Assembly (NCBI GenBank): GCA_910584645.1
Contig: CAJUAU010000016.1
Coordinates: 3,963 to 67,962 of the forward strand
Origin: an uncultured Eubacterium sp.
GTDB taxonomy: Bacteria; Bacillota; Clostridia; Lachnospirales; Lachnospiraceae
Direction: 5' to 3'
Length of the DNA: 64,000 bases
Part shown: in pieces, positions 41,372-50,516 of the stretch
Layout of the letters: each line of letters begins with the position of its first letter
Numbering within the stretch: position 1 is the stretch's first letter
Notes under the pieces: generated by a model
Told to the model about the DNA's origin: nothing
What the model saw: the letters and a program-made list of their open reading frames with translations, nothing else
Databases searched by the model: none
Made by a program: the position numbers and the translations under genes

Positions 41372-43129
41372 ATGGCATACCAGACAGCACTAACTATAGA
41401 AAGTGTTTTAAAAGACATTGATGGAAAGAAATATTTGCTACCATCGATTCAGAGAGAATTTGTATGGAGTACAAAGCAAATAGAGAAACTTTTTGACAGC
41501 CTTATGATGGACTATCCTATTAATGCATTTCTTTTTTGGAAAGTACCAAAGGAGAAAGCAAAGGAATTTAGCTTTTATGAATTTTTGAGGGATTATCATC
41601 AGAGAACAGGGAGACACAATCCAAAGGCAAATATAAGTGGTTCGGATGATATTATTGCTATTCTGGACGGACAGCAAAGGATGACTTCCCTTTATATTGG
41701 TTTGAAAGGGTCATATACATATAAGATTTCACATAAGAGATGGGATAACCCACAGGCTTATCCTGCGAGAAAACTGTATCTTAATGTGCTTGCAGAATCT
41801 GAAGACTCAGATTTGACATATGATTTTAGATTTTTGACAGCTTCAGAAGTTAAGAGCATGAATGAACAGAAAGACCCAACAGGAAATCCAGTTTACTTTT
41901 GGTATTTAGTTGGGGATATTCTTGATGTAAAAGAGGAATTTGAAATCAATAACATTCTGTTTGATAATAATCTGAATATGTTGCCACAGGCCAAATTTGC
42001 TAATAAGGCATTATTCAAATTGTTTACAGTTATAAGAAGAAACCAAACAATAAGTTACTATCTAGAAGAAAGCACAGAACTTGATAAGGTGTTAAATATT
42101 TTTATTCGAGTAAATAGTGGTGGTACTACATTAAGTTATTCAGACTTGTTACTTTCGTTTGCAACTGCTCAATGGAAAGAAAAGGATGCCCGTGAAGAAT
42201 TGAATAAATTCATGGATGAAGTCAATTTGATCGGACGTGGATTTAATGTAGGAAAAGATATCATTCTGAAGTCTTGTCTGGTTTTAAGTGGATTTTCAGA
42301 TATTTCATTTAAGGTAGATAATTTCAATCGCTCTAATATGCTGGTCATAGAGCGGAATTGGGATGAACTTACAAATGCCTTCAGAATGGCGGTAGAACTG
42401 ATATCTTCATTTGGATACAGTAGAGAAAATATTACATCAAACAACTTGATCATTCCCATTGCCTACTATATTAAATCAACTGACAGCCCGGCAAACTTTG
42501 TGACATCTAGTGTCTATGCGGAGGATAGAAGACTTATCAAGAAATGGTTTATTGCTTCATTACTTAATAGAGTATTTAGTTTTATGCCTGACGGCTTATT
42601 AAAACCTGTAAGAACTATTATTGACAATAATCCGGGCAAGTTCCCATACGAGAAAATTGCTGATTATTTCCGTGGAACTAACAGAGATATTCTGTTTACT
42701 GATGATAGTATTGATAACTTGTTATGGACAAAGTATGGTACAGGAGATTTACTGATCGTGTTATCTGTTTTGTATCCTTGGGCAGATTTAAAGAACAACT
42801 TCCATATCGACCATATCTATCCAAAGAGTAAGTTTACTACCAAGAAACTTGCGAAGAGAGGAATTCCAGAAGATAAAATTTCTAATTATATCGATAATGT
42901 TAATTATCTTGGAAATCTTCAGTTATTAGAAGCAACTCCTAATGAAGAGAAGAGTAACAAGGACTTTGACGAATGGTTAAAAGAGGCATTCCCAAATCCG
43001 GATCAGCTTAAGGCGTATAAAGAGAAACATTTTATCCCTGATGTTGATTTAGCGTTTTGTAATTTCGAGGAATTCCTGGGTGCGAGAGAAGAACTGATCG
43101 TATCTGCCCTAAAAAAAGAATTGATGTGA
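41372..43129 (+). CDS. GmrSD-like DUF262-DUF1524 protein (type IV restriction-like)
   Basis: A 585-residue protein. DUF262 (about 1-330): IQREFVWSTKQIEKLFDSLMMDYPINAFLFWKV and the nucleotide-binding DGQQR (residues 99-103). DUF1524 (about 400-585): HIDHIYP (478-484), the His-metal finger nuclease motif, with the later Asn-rich NYLGNLQLLEATPNEEKSNKDF. GmrSD enzymes cut DNA with modified cytosines, fuelled by NTP, and protect against phage. AGGAGG precedes the ATG. It follows the PD-(D/E)XK-like gene by 19 bases, so its transcription may be blocked or altered by the inserted element. Confidence 0.88.
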   Translation: MAYQTALTIESVLKDIDGKKYLLPSIQREFVWSTKQIEKLFDSLMMDYPINAFLFWKVPKEKAKEFSFYEFLRDYHQRTGRHNPKANISGSDDIIAILDGQQRMTSLYIGLKGSYTYKISHKRWDNPQAYPARKLYLNVLAESEDSDLTYDFRFLTASEVKSMNEQKDPTGNPVYFWYLVGDILDVKEEFEINNILFDNNLNMLPQAKFANKALFKLFTVIRRNQTISYYLEESTELDKVLNIFIRVNSGGTTLSYSDLLLSFATAQWKEKDAREELNKFMDEVNLIGRGFNVGKDIILKSCLVLSGFSDISFKVDNFNRSNMLVIERNWDELTNAFRMAVELISSFGYSRENITSNNLIIPIAYYIKSTDSPANFVTSSVYAEDRRLIKKWFIASLLNRVFSFMPDGLLKPVRTIIDNNPGKFPYEKIADYFRGTNRDILFTDDSIDNLLWTKYGTGDLLIVLSVLYPWADLKNNFHIDHIYPKSKFTTKKLAKRGIPEDKISNYIDNVNYLGNLQLLEATPNEEKSNKDFDEWLKEAFPNPDQLKAYKEKHFIPDVDLAFCNFEEFLGAREELIVSALKKELM

Positions 43130-43143
43130 AAACGGCGCCTTTG

Positions 43144-43401
43144 CTATAAGAATCGATAAATAATACCGGCGATCACGATGCCGATGATGCTGGCGATGGT
43201 AAATTTGATCTTGAGGCCGAAAGTGAGGATAAGAACCCCGAGATTTAGTGTGATGGGATTATCCAATCCGAAAGTTTTCCCAAAGGAAAGCCAGGAGAGT
43301 CCGGAGATTCCCTCCGTCATCTGGGCGATAAAACTTCCCAGTACGATACCCGCCAGCAGCAGTAAAAACAGCGCCCATGTATTTTTCCCAGTTCTTGCCA
43401 T
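43144..43401 (-). CDS. DUF4321 membrane protein
   Basis: An 85-residue protein with two or three hydrophobic stretches: MARTGKNTWALFLLLLAGIVLGSFI and ITLNLGVLILTFGLKIKFTIASIIGIVIAGIIYRFL. This matches the DUF4321 family of Clostridia, function unknown. AAGGAG lies eight bases before the ATG at 43401; the frame is open to 43569 without a better start. It converges on the GmrSD-like gene, 14 bases apart, and marks the right edge of the accessory island. Confidence 0.82.
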   Translation of the reverse strand: MARTGKNTWALFLLLLAGIVLGSFIAQMTEGISGLSWLSFGKTFGLDNPITLNLGVLILTFGLKIKFTIASIIGIVIAGIIYRFL

Positions 43402-43760
43402 ATGTAATACTCCTTCTGAATATGATAAAATAAGTCTTGGCAGACTTAAAATAAACTCTGGCGAGTTTATTAGCAAGTTGCTTGCGCAACTTGAGATGTG
43501 CAGAAAGCATGCACAAAAATTATGATAAAATATATTGAATCTGTTATTCTGGCTGGACGGCATGCACACTCGAAAAAATATCCTTCGTATAACTATCAGA
43601 AACTTAATTTACGTTGTACTGGAATCCGTGCCGTCCATTTATCCTAAAAATAAGTGTACAACATCATGAAAAAATAATCAATAAGAAAAAAAGGAAATTC
43701 CTCTTTCGCGTTGAAATAATAAAGTGTAGGCGTTTTTCTGAGAAGAAGAGGGGTACATAG
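43402..43760. other. Intergenic region with hairpins, divergent promoters area
   Basis: No gene seen. A hairpin CAAGTTGC-TTGC-GCAACTTG lies at 43474-43493. A distant dyad TGGACGGCA (43554-43562) / TGCCGTCCA (43629-43637) would close a 66-base loop. GCATGCAC occurs twice (about 43508 and 43561). AAGGAAATTCCT is a palindrome near 43690-43703. It could contain a small RNA or an operator for dgt. Confidence 0.3.
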
Positions 43761-44771
43761 ATGACATTACGGGAAGAGTTTGAGCAGAGGGAACATGATA
43801 TATTCAGTCCCTTTGCCGCATTCAGTGACCAGTCTCTGGGAAGAGACCATCCAGAGGAACCCTGTGACCTGCGTCCGGTCTATCAGAGGGACCGGGACCG
43901 AATCCTTCACTCCAAGGCATTTCGCAGGCTGAAGGGAAAAACCCAGGTTTTTCTGGCGCCGGAGGGAGACCATTACCGGACCAGACTGACCCATACGCTG
44001 GAGGTGTCGCAGAATGCGAGGACCATAGCCAAGGCGCTGCGTCTGAATGAGGATCTGGCAGAGGCTGTGGCACTGGGTCATGATCTGGGGCATACGCCTT
44101 TTGGACATGCCGGAGAACGGATGCTGGACCGGATCTGTTCCGATGGTTTTCATCATCAGCTCCAGAGTGTGCGGGTGGTGGAGAGACTGGAGAAAAACGG
44201 AAGAGGTCTGAATCTGACGAAAGAAGTCCGGGACGGGATACTGAATCATTCTACTTCTGGCAGCCCGTCAACACTGGAGGGAAAGATCGTAAGGCTCTGT
44301 GACAAGATCGCCTATGTAAATTCGGATATCGACGATGCCATCCGGGGAAGGATCATCCGGGAAACAGATCTGCCTGCCGGGTGTGTACAGGTGCTTGGCG
44401 CCACGCTCAGAGAGCGGCTGAATACACTGATACATGATATCGTCAGTAACAGCATGGGGAAAGAAGACATCATTATGTCCGATGAAAAATATGAGGCATT
44501 GCTCCATCTCCGCCGATATATGTTTGCCAATGTGTACATAAATTCTGTGGCGAAGGCAGAAGAGGGAAAAGCAGAACGAATGATAGGACAGCTTTTTGAG
44601 TATTATGTAAAACATATGGAGGAATTGCCAGAGGAATATACAAGAATGATATGGGAACAGGGGGAGACCGTGGAGCGTGTGGTGTGTGACTATATTGCCG
44701 GTATGACAGACCGGTATGCCGTATCCACCTACCAGAGTCTGATGATACCAAAGACATGGAGGGTCTACTGA
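43761..44771 (+). CDS. dgt: dGTP triphosphohydrolase family protein
   Basis: A 336-residue HD-domain enzyme. FRRLKGKTQVFLAPEGDHYRTRLTHTLEVSQNARTIA holds the first metal His, and ALGHDLGHTPFGHAGE (about 110-125) the HD pair. It hydrolyses dGTP (or other dNTPs) to nucleoside and triphosphate. GAGGGG precedes the ATG. It is the first gene of the dgt-dnaG-rpoD-trmK block found in many Clostridia, linking nucleotide control to replication priming and the main sigma factor. Confidence 0.92.
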   Translation: MTLREEFEQREHDIFSPFAAFSDQSLGRDHPEEPCDLRPVYQRDRDRILHSKAFRRLKGKTQVFLAPEGDHYRTRLTHTLEVSQNARTIAKALRLNEDLAEAVALGHDLGHTPFGHAGERMLDRICSDGFHHQLQSVRVVERLEKNGRGLNLTKEVRDGILNHSTSGSPSTLEGKIVRLCDKIAYVNSDIDDAIRGRIIRETDLPAGCVQVLGATLRERLNTLIHDIVSNSMGKEDIIMSDEKYEALLHLRRYMFANVYINSVAKAEEGKAERMIGQLFEYYVKHMEELPEEYTRMIWEQGETVERVVCDYIAGMTDRYAVSTYQSLMIPKTWRVY

Positions 44772-44790
44772 CAGGAGGGCAGGCTGGCAG

Positions 44791-46560
44791 ATGTATTACA
44801 GTGAGGAGTTTATCGAGGAAGTCCGTCAGAGAAATGATATCGTGGATGTGATTTCCGGCTATGTCAATTTAAAAAAAAGCGGGAGTAATTTTACAGGATT
44901 ATGTCCGTTCCACAATGAAAAGACGCCTTCTTTTTCGGTTTCGGGAGGGAAACAGATGTATTACTGCTTTGGCTGCGGGGCAGGCGGAAATGTCTTTACC
45001 TTTCTTATGGAATATGAAAACCTGACATTTCCGGAAGCATTGGAACAGCTGGCTGGCCGCGCCGGTATGGCACTGCCGGAAAAAAGCAATTCTGAGGAGG
45101 ACCGCAGACGGCGGAATACAAAGGAACGGATTCTGGAAATTTACAAAATAGCCGCCAATTATTTTTATGCAAAACTCAATTCCGGGCGGGGAGAAGAGGC
45201 AAAAAAGTATCTTCTGCAAAGGGAGCTTTCCGAGGAAACGATACGCCGTTTTGGCCTGGGATATTCGGACAAGTTCAGCGATGATCTGTACCAATACATG
45301 AAAAAGAAAGGTTTTGACGATACTATACTAAACCAGACAGGATTGTTTACCTTTCATGAAAAAAAAGGCGTTTATGATAAGTTCTGGAACCGGGTCATGT
45401 ATCCGATCATGGACCGGTCGGGAAAGGTGATCGCCTTTGGCGGCAGGGTAATGGGAGATGGAAAGCCGAAATATCTGAACTCACCGGAGACAATGGTCTT
45501 TGATAAGAGCCGGAACCTGTACGGACTGAATTTTGTACACGGAAAGCAGGACCAGGGCATGATCATCTGCGAGGGATATATGGATGTGATCGCCCTTCAC
45601 CAGGCGGGATTTACCAATGCGGTGGCATCTCTTGGCACAGCATTTACAAGCCAGCAGAGCAGTCTTTTAAAAAGATATACGGATACTATCTATCTCTGCT
45701 ATGACAGCGATGGCGCCGGCGTCAAGGCAGCGCTGCGGGCGATTCCTATGTTGAAAGAGGCGGGATTGACGGTGCGGGTTATTGACATGCAGCCCTATAA
45801 GGATCCCGACGAATTTATCAAGGGGTTGTCGGCAGAGGAGTTCCAGAACCGTATTCAATCCGCCCAGAACAGTTTTTTCTATGAAATAGGTATTCTCCAG
45901 AGAGAATACGATATGGGAGATCCCGAAGAAAAGACAAAATTTATGAATGAGGCGGCAAAAAAATGCCTGACGTTTGAAAATGAAATAGAGAGAAATAATT
46001 ATATAGAGGCGTTTTCCAGGGAATATGGGATCCGCAGTGAAGATTTCAGACAGCTGGTAAAGCATTATGCGGCGGCAGCAGTGGGAATCCAATATGAAAA
46101 AATAAAGAGTGAGAGACAGAAAAAGAAGGAAAGCGGGAAAGAGGATGGCATTGGGCAGATCCAGGCAATCCTGCTGACATGGATCAGTGAAGACCTGTCT
46201 TTATACCCCATTGTCAAAGAGACGATCCTGCCGGAAGATTTTCTGGATGAACCCTACCGGGAAGTGGCAAAGCTGCTTTATGAACAGGCGGAGACAGGAA
46301 GCATGTCGCCGGCAACGATCATCAGCAGGTTTGACAGTAAGGAGGAACAGTCCGTGGTGGCGGGACTGTTCAACCGCCAGGTAAAGGAAGTCAGAGAACA
46401 CGTGGAGCGGGAAAAGGCACTGAACGAGGTTGTGAAGACACTAAAGAAAGCAAGTCTGGAGAAGCAGAGCAGAGAGATCACAGATTTGTCCCAGCTGCAG
46501 GCATTGATCGCAGAGAAAAAGAAACTGGAACATCTGAGTCTGAGACTGCCGGCACAGTGA
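44791..46560 (+). CDS. dnaG: DNA primase
   Basis: A 589-residue primase that makes RNA primers at the replication fork. The zinc finger is CPFHNEKTPSFSV with the distal CFGCG (C38, H41, C59, C62). The TOPRIM core (about 255-345) includes IICEGYMDVIALHQAGF, CYDSDGAG and DPDEFIK. The C-terminal helicase-binding domain (about 440-589) contacts DnaB. AGGAGGG lies 13 bases before the ATG. It follows dgt by 19 bases. Confidence 0.96.
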   Translation: MYYSEEFIEEVRQRNDIVDVISGYVNLKKSGSNFTGLCPFHNEKTPSFSVSGGKQMYYCFGCGAGGNVFTFLMEYENLTFPEALEQLAGRAGMALPEKSNSEEDRRRRNTKERILEIYKIAANYFYAKLNSGRGEEAKKYLLQRELSEETIRRFGLGYSDKFSDDLYQYMKKKGFDDTILNQTGLFTFHEKKGVYDKFWNRVMYPIMDRSGKVIAFGGRVMGDGKPKYLNSPETMVFDKSRNLYGLNFVHGKQDQGMIICEGYMDVIALHQAGFTNAVASLGTAFTSQQSSLLKRYTDTIYLCYDSDGAGVKAALRAIPMLKEAGLTVRVIDMQPYKDPDEFIKGLSAEEFQNRIQSAQNSFFYEIGILQREYDMGDPEEKTKFMNEAAKKCLTFENEIERNNYIEAFSREYGIRSEDFRQLVKHYAAAAVGIQYEKIKSERQKKKESGKEDGIGQIQAILLTWISEDLSLYPIVKETILPEDFLDEPYREVAKLLYEQAETGSMSPATIISRFDSKEEQSVVAGLFNRQVKEVREHVEREKALNEVVKTLKKASLEKQSREITDLSQLQALIAEKKKLEHLSLRLPAQ

Positions 46561-46585
46561 TGTCGATAGAATGAAGGAGGAAGAC

Positions 46586-47713
46586 ATGAAAGATAATAAG
46601 AATACAGTGGACGAGCAGGCGTTATTTATGGAAGGGTTAAATACACTTGTGGAGCTTGGGAAGAAGAAAAATGGAATCCTGGAATTCAGTGATATCAATG
46701 CCCAGTTTAAGGAGATCGATCTGGATGGTGATAAGACAGAGAAGATTCTTGATTATCTTGAACAGAATGGTATCGTGGCAATGGTACCTGACAGCGATAC
46801 CGACGATGATATTATTCTTGATGTAGACGATGAGCCGACAGAAGAGGAACTGGAAAATATTGAATTTTCTGTTCCCGACGGCGTCAGCATTGAGGATCCG
46901 GTCCGCATGTATCTAAAGGAGATCGGCAAGGTGCCATTGCTTTCTGCTGATGAGGAAGTAGAGCTGGCGAAGAAAATGGAAGAGGGAGACGCCGAATCGA
47001 AAAAGCGTCTTGCCGAGGCGAATCTTCGTCTGGTGGTAAGTATTGCCAAGAGATATGTGGGGCGGGGGATGCTTTTTCTGGATCTGATCCAGGAAGGTAA
47101 TCTTGGTCTGATCAAGGCAGTGGAGAAATTTGACTACCGCAAGGGTTACAAATTCAGTACCTATGCCACCTGGTGGATCCGTCAGGCGATCACCAGAGCC
47201 ATCGCTGACCAGGCCCGTACCATCCGTATTCCGGTGCATATGGTGGAGACCATCAATAAACTGATCCGCGTGCAGAGACAGCTTCTGCAGGAGCTGGGAC
47301 GGGAGCCTTATCCGGAGGAGATCGCAAAGGAGATGCAGCTTCCGGTGGACCGGGTGCGGGAGATCCAGAAGATTTCCCAGGAACCGGTTTCCCTGGAGAC
47401 CCCCATCGGCGAAGAGGAAGACAGCCATCTGGGGGATTTTATACAGGACGACAATGTACCGGTGCCGGCGGAGGCGGCAGCTTTTACTCTGTTAAAGGAA
47501 CAACTTACAGAGGTGCTGGATACATTGACAGAGAGGGAACAAAAAGTGCTCAGGCTCCGGTTTGGGCTGGATGACGGCCGCGCCAGGACATTAGAGGAAG
47601 TTGGCAAGGAGTTTGATGTCACCAGAGAGCGGATCCGTCAGATAGAGGCAAAGGCTCTCCGTAAACTCCGCCATCCGAGCCGGAGCAGAAAATTAAAGGA
47701 TTATCTGGACTGA
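46586..47713 (+). CDS. rpoD: Primary sigma factor (SigA/RpoD)
   Basis: A 375-residue housekeeping sigma factor. Region 1.2 (DPVRMYLKEIGKVPLLS), region 2 (RLVVSIAKRYVGRGMLFLDLIQEGNLGLIKAVEKFDYRKGYKFSTYATWWIRQAI), region 3 and region 4 (LRLRFGLDDGRARTLEEVGKEFDVTRERIRQIEAKALRKLRHPSRS) are complete. The ATG at 46586 is chosen because GGAGG lies just in front of it; an ATG at 46571 would contain that site. The stop overlaps the trmK start by one base. Confidence 0.97.
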   Translation: MKDNKNTVDEQALFMEGLNTLVELGKKKNGILEFSDINAQFKEIDLDGDKTEKILDYLEQNGIVAMVPDSDTDDDIILDVDDEPTEEELENIEFSVPDGVSIEDPVRMYLKEIGKVPLLSADEEVELAKKMEEGDAESKKRLAEANLRLVVSIAKRYVGRGMLFLDLIQEGNLGLIKAVEKFDYRKGYKFSTYATWWIRQAITRAIADQARTIRIPVHMVETINKLIRVQRQLLQELGREPYPEEIAKEMQLPVDRVREIQKISQEPVSLETPIGEEEDSHLGDFIQDDNVPVPAEAAAFTLLKEQLTEVLDTLTEREQKVLRLRFGLDDGRARTLEEVGKEFDVTRERIRQIEAKALRKLRHPSRSRKLKDYLD

Positions 47714-48417
47714 TGCAGTTGTCAGAGCGCCTCAGGATGAATGTATCTCTGGTGCCGGAAGGAGCCAGGATCGCGGATATCGGCTGTGACCACGGTTATG
47801 CTTCCATTTGGCTTATTCAGGAAGGGATCGCAGAAAAAGCTATTGCCACTGATGTGAACCGGGGGCCTATTGAGAGAGCGATGGAACATGTGCGCCAGGC
47901 TGGTCTGGAGCGGCAGATTGAATGCCGTCAGGGAAATGGGACAGAAAAGCTGGTACCTGGAGAAGTGGATACGCTTATGATCGCAGGTATGGGCGGCCCT
48001 CTTATGGTCCATATACTTTCAGAGGGAAGGGACGTACTCCAACAGGTCCGTACACTGATCCTGCAGCCCCAGTCGGACATCGGAGCTGTGAGGCATTATC
48101 TCTGGGAACATGGGTTTACGATCCGGCAGGAAAAGATCTGCCTGGAGGACGGCAAATACTATTTTGCCCTGCAGGCGGTGCGGTGCGGATCGGAAGAAGA
48201 GAAAAAACCGGAGGCAGAGTGGCAGTTCCGGTACGGTACATATTTGGCACAGAGAAGGGATCCCGTATTCCGAAATTATCTGGAGAAAGAAAAAAAGACC
48301 TATGAAGGCATTCTTGAGAATCTGCAGTTTGTCTCTGCCAGCAGGGAAGATCAGGAAGAGATCAGGAGAAAGATCCGGGAGACCGAGGCATGCCTTGCCA
48401 TTATGAAAAAGGGGTGA
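47713..48417 (+). CDS. trmK: tRNA (adenine-22-N1) methyltransferase
   Basis: A 234-residue Rossmann-fold methyltransferase. The AdoMet site is ARIADIGCDHGYASIWLI; ATDVNRGPIERA and MIAGMGGPLMVHIL are typical of TrmK, which methylates A22 in the D loop of certain tRNAs. LILQPQSDIGAVRHYLWEHGF is a family block, and a helical C-terminus (about 180-234) completes the length. It begins one base before the end of rpoD (TGATG), so translation is coupled. Confidence 0.93.
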   Translation: MQLSERLRMNVSLVPEGARIADIGCDHGYASIWLIQEGIAEKAIATDVNRGPIERAMEHVRQAGLERQIECRQGNGTEKLVPGEVDTLMIAGMGGPLMVHILSEGRDVLQQVRTLILQPQSDIGAVRHYLWEHGFTIRQEKICLEDGKYYFALQAVRCGSEEEKKPEAEWQFRYGTYLAQRRDPVFRNYLEKEKKTYEGILENLQFVSASREDQEEIRRKIRETEACLAIMKKG

Positions 48418-48424
48418 AAAATAG

Positions 48425-50083
48425 ATGGATATGATTCAGGTTACGATAGATGGCAGGAAGATGGATTGTGAAAAAGGAACCACTCTGTATGAGCTGGCGG
48501 AAGAATACGGCAGCAGCTGTGGGAGAGATATCATCACTGCCAAAGTAGACGGGGTGGTGAAGGAACTGGCTGCCGGTCTTCATGAGGACTGTGAGGTGCG
48601 TTTCTGTACTTATGCGGAGGACGGGGGAAAGAAAGCCTATGTCCGGGGAATCACCATGATGATGCTGAAAGCCTTTTATAAAGAGGTACCCAAGGATCAG
48701 TTTGAAAAAGTTACGGTGGAAAACAGTCTGGATACAGGATTTTATTGTACACTCCGGGGAGCAGAAGTGACAGTAGAGCTCTTAGAGCGGGTAGAGGCGC
48801 GGATGCGGAAATACGTTGAGGACGACATGGTATTTGAAAAGAAGTCAATGAGTGTGGATAAGGCGATCCGCCTCTTTCGGGAACGAAAGATGTTTGATAA
48901 ATGCAGCTTGTTAAAATACAGGAGAAGTTCCAAGGTAAATCTGTATCGTCTCGGTAAGGTGGTGGATTATTTTTATGGTCCCATGCCTTACAGTACAGGA
49001 GTACTCAAATTGTTCCGGCTGCAGAAATTCGATGAAGGTTTTGTATTTATCGTTCCCAGGGCTGACAGGCCGGATGAATTGCCGGAGTTTGCGCCCAGCA
49101 TGAAACTGCATAACAAATTAAAGCAGACTTCCGAGTGGGGGCTGCGGCTGGGGGCAGAACACGTAGGACAGCTCAACGATGTGATTGTCAACGGCGGCAT
49201 GCGGGAACTGATGATGGTGCAGGAAGCGCTGCACGAAAAGCGTATCGGAGATATCGCCGAGCAGATCGCAGCCTCTGGAAAGATCCGGGTGGTGACCATT
49301 GCCGGCCCTTCTTCTTCCGGGAAAACTACATTTTCCTACCGGCTGTCAGCACAGCTCAAGACACTGGGATTGAAACCCCATCCCATCGCCATGGATGACT
49401 ATTTTGTAAACAGGGTGGATACCCCCAGGGATTCGGAAGGAAAATACAATTATGAGTGTATTGAGGCCATTGATACCACCCAATTCAATGAGGATATGGG
49501 AAAATTGCTGGCAGGAGAAGAGGTTCAGCTGCCTACCTACAATTTTATCACAGGAATGCGGGAGTACAATAAACCGCTGATGAAACTTTCAGAGGGAGAG
49601 ATTCTTGTGATCGAAGGAATTCATGGTCTGAATGATAAATTGACGGAAAATATTCCGTCAGAAAATAAATTTAAGGTCTATATCAGTGCACTGACCTCCT
49701 TGAACATTGACGAGCACAACCGGATCCCTACTACCGATGGCAGACTGCTGCGGCGGATCATCCGGGATGCCAGGACCAGGGGGCATGGAGCACAGAAAAC
49801 CATTTCCATGTGGAAATCTGTGAGAAATGGGGAGAGTGAAAATATTTTTCCCTTCCAGGAGAAAGCCGATGAGATGTTTAATTCTTCGCTGGTATATGAA
49901 CTGGCAGCACTGAAGCAGTATGCCGAACCGCTTTTGTTCCGGGTTCCCCGGGGGAGCGAGGAGTACGCTGAGGCACAGAGGCTGTTAAAATTTTTAGATT
50001 ATTTTCTTGGGATCAATCCCGAGGAAGTTCCGCTAAATTCGATCTTGAGAGAATTTATCGGGGGCGGTATTCTGCTTGATTGA
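48425..50083 (+). CDS. Nucleoside kinase with N-terminal TGS-like domain
   Basis: A 552-residue protein. The first part (about 1-70) resembles a TGS/ubiquitin-like domain, the next (about 70-270) the catalytic-like fold shared with threonyl-tRNA synthetase editing domains, then a uridine-kinase domain with Walker A AGPSSSGKTTFSYRL (about 291-305), HPIAMDDYFVNR and VIEGIHGLND. It probably phosphorylates uridine or a related nucleoside. This architecture is common in Clostridia. Fourth-to-fifth gene of the dgt-rpoD-trmK neighbourhood; rnpB follows. Confidence 0.88.
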   Translation: MDMIQVTIDGRKMDCEKGTTLYELAEEYGSSCGRDIITAKVDGVVKELAAGLHEDCEVRFCTYAEDGGKKAYVRGITMMMLKAFYKEVPKDQFEKVTVENSLDTGFYCTLRGAEVTVELLERVEARMRKYVEDDMVFEKKSMSVDKAIRLFRERKMFDKCSLLKYRRSSKVNLYRLGKVVDYFYGPMPYSTGVLKLFRLQKFDEGFVFIVPRADRPDELPEFAPSMKLHNKLKQTSEWGLRLGAEHVGQLNDVIVNGGMRELMMVQEALHEKRIGDIAEQIAASGKIRVVTIAGPSSSGKTTFSYRLSAQLKTLGLKPHPIAMDDYFVNRVDTPRDSEGKYNYECIEAIDTTQFNEDMGKLLAGEEVQLPTYNFITGMREYNKPLMKLSEGEILVIEGIHGLNDKLTENIPSENKFKVYISALTSLNIDEHNRIPTTDGRLLRRIIRDARTRGHGAQKTISMWKSVRNGESENIFPFQEKADEMFNSSLVYELAALKQYAEPLLFRVPRGSEEYAEAQRLLKFLDYFLGINPEEVPLNSILREFIGGGILLD

Positions 50084-50116
50084 GGTTTGTACCGCTTAGT
50101 TGTAAGATGCAGAACT

Positions 50117-50486
50117 TATGAGCAGCACAGATGATCGCACCTGGCTATACCGAAAGGTCCCAGGTGAGGAAAGTCCGAGCTTCACAGGGCAGGATGCCGG
50201 ATAACGTCCGGTGGAGGTGACTCCCAGGCTAGTGCAACAGAAATATACCGCCTGTAACCGCCGCCATTTGGCGGCAGGACAGGTAAGGTTGGAATGGTGA
50301 GGTAAGAGCTCACCGCCTTTCTGGTAACAGAAAGGGCAGATGTAAACCCCATCCGAAGCAAGACCGAACAGAGAGCGATACGGCGGCCCGTCGTGCTTTC
50401 GGGTAGGTCGCTAGAGCCTGCTGGCAACAGCAGGTCCAGATAGATGATCATCCAACGACAGAACTCGGCTTATCGTGCTGCTCATA
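50117..50486 (+). ncRNA. rnpB: RNase P RNA, type A
   Basis: The universally conserved blocks are all present: GAGGAAAGTCCGAGCT near the 5' end, CACAGGGCAGG, AGTGCAACAGAAATATACCG, GGTAAGAGCTCACCGC and the 3' ACAGAACTCGGCTTAT. The ends pair as TATGAGCAGCAC with GTGCTGCTCATA, defining the helix P1. The fold looks like type A (ancestral). The RNA cleaves 5' leaders from pre-tRNAs with RnpA. Length about 370 bases. Confidence 0.95.
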
Positions 50487-50516
50487 CTAAATTAGAATAA
50501 AAAACAGGAGAGAGTA

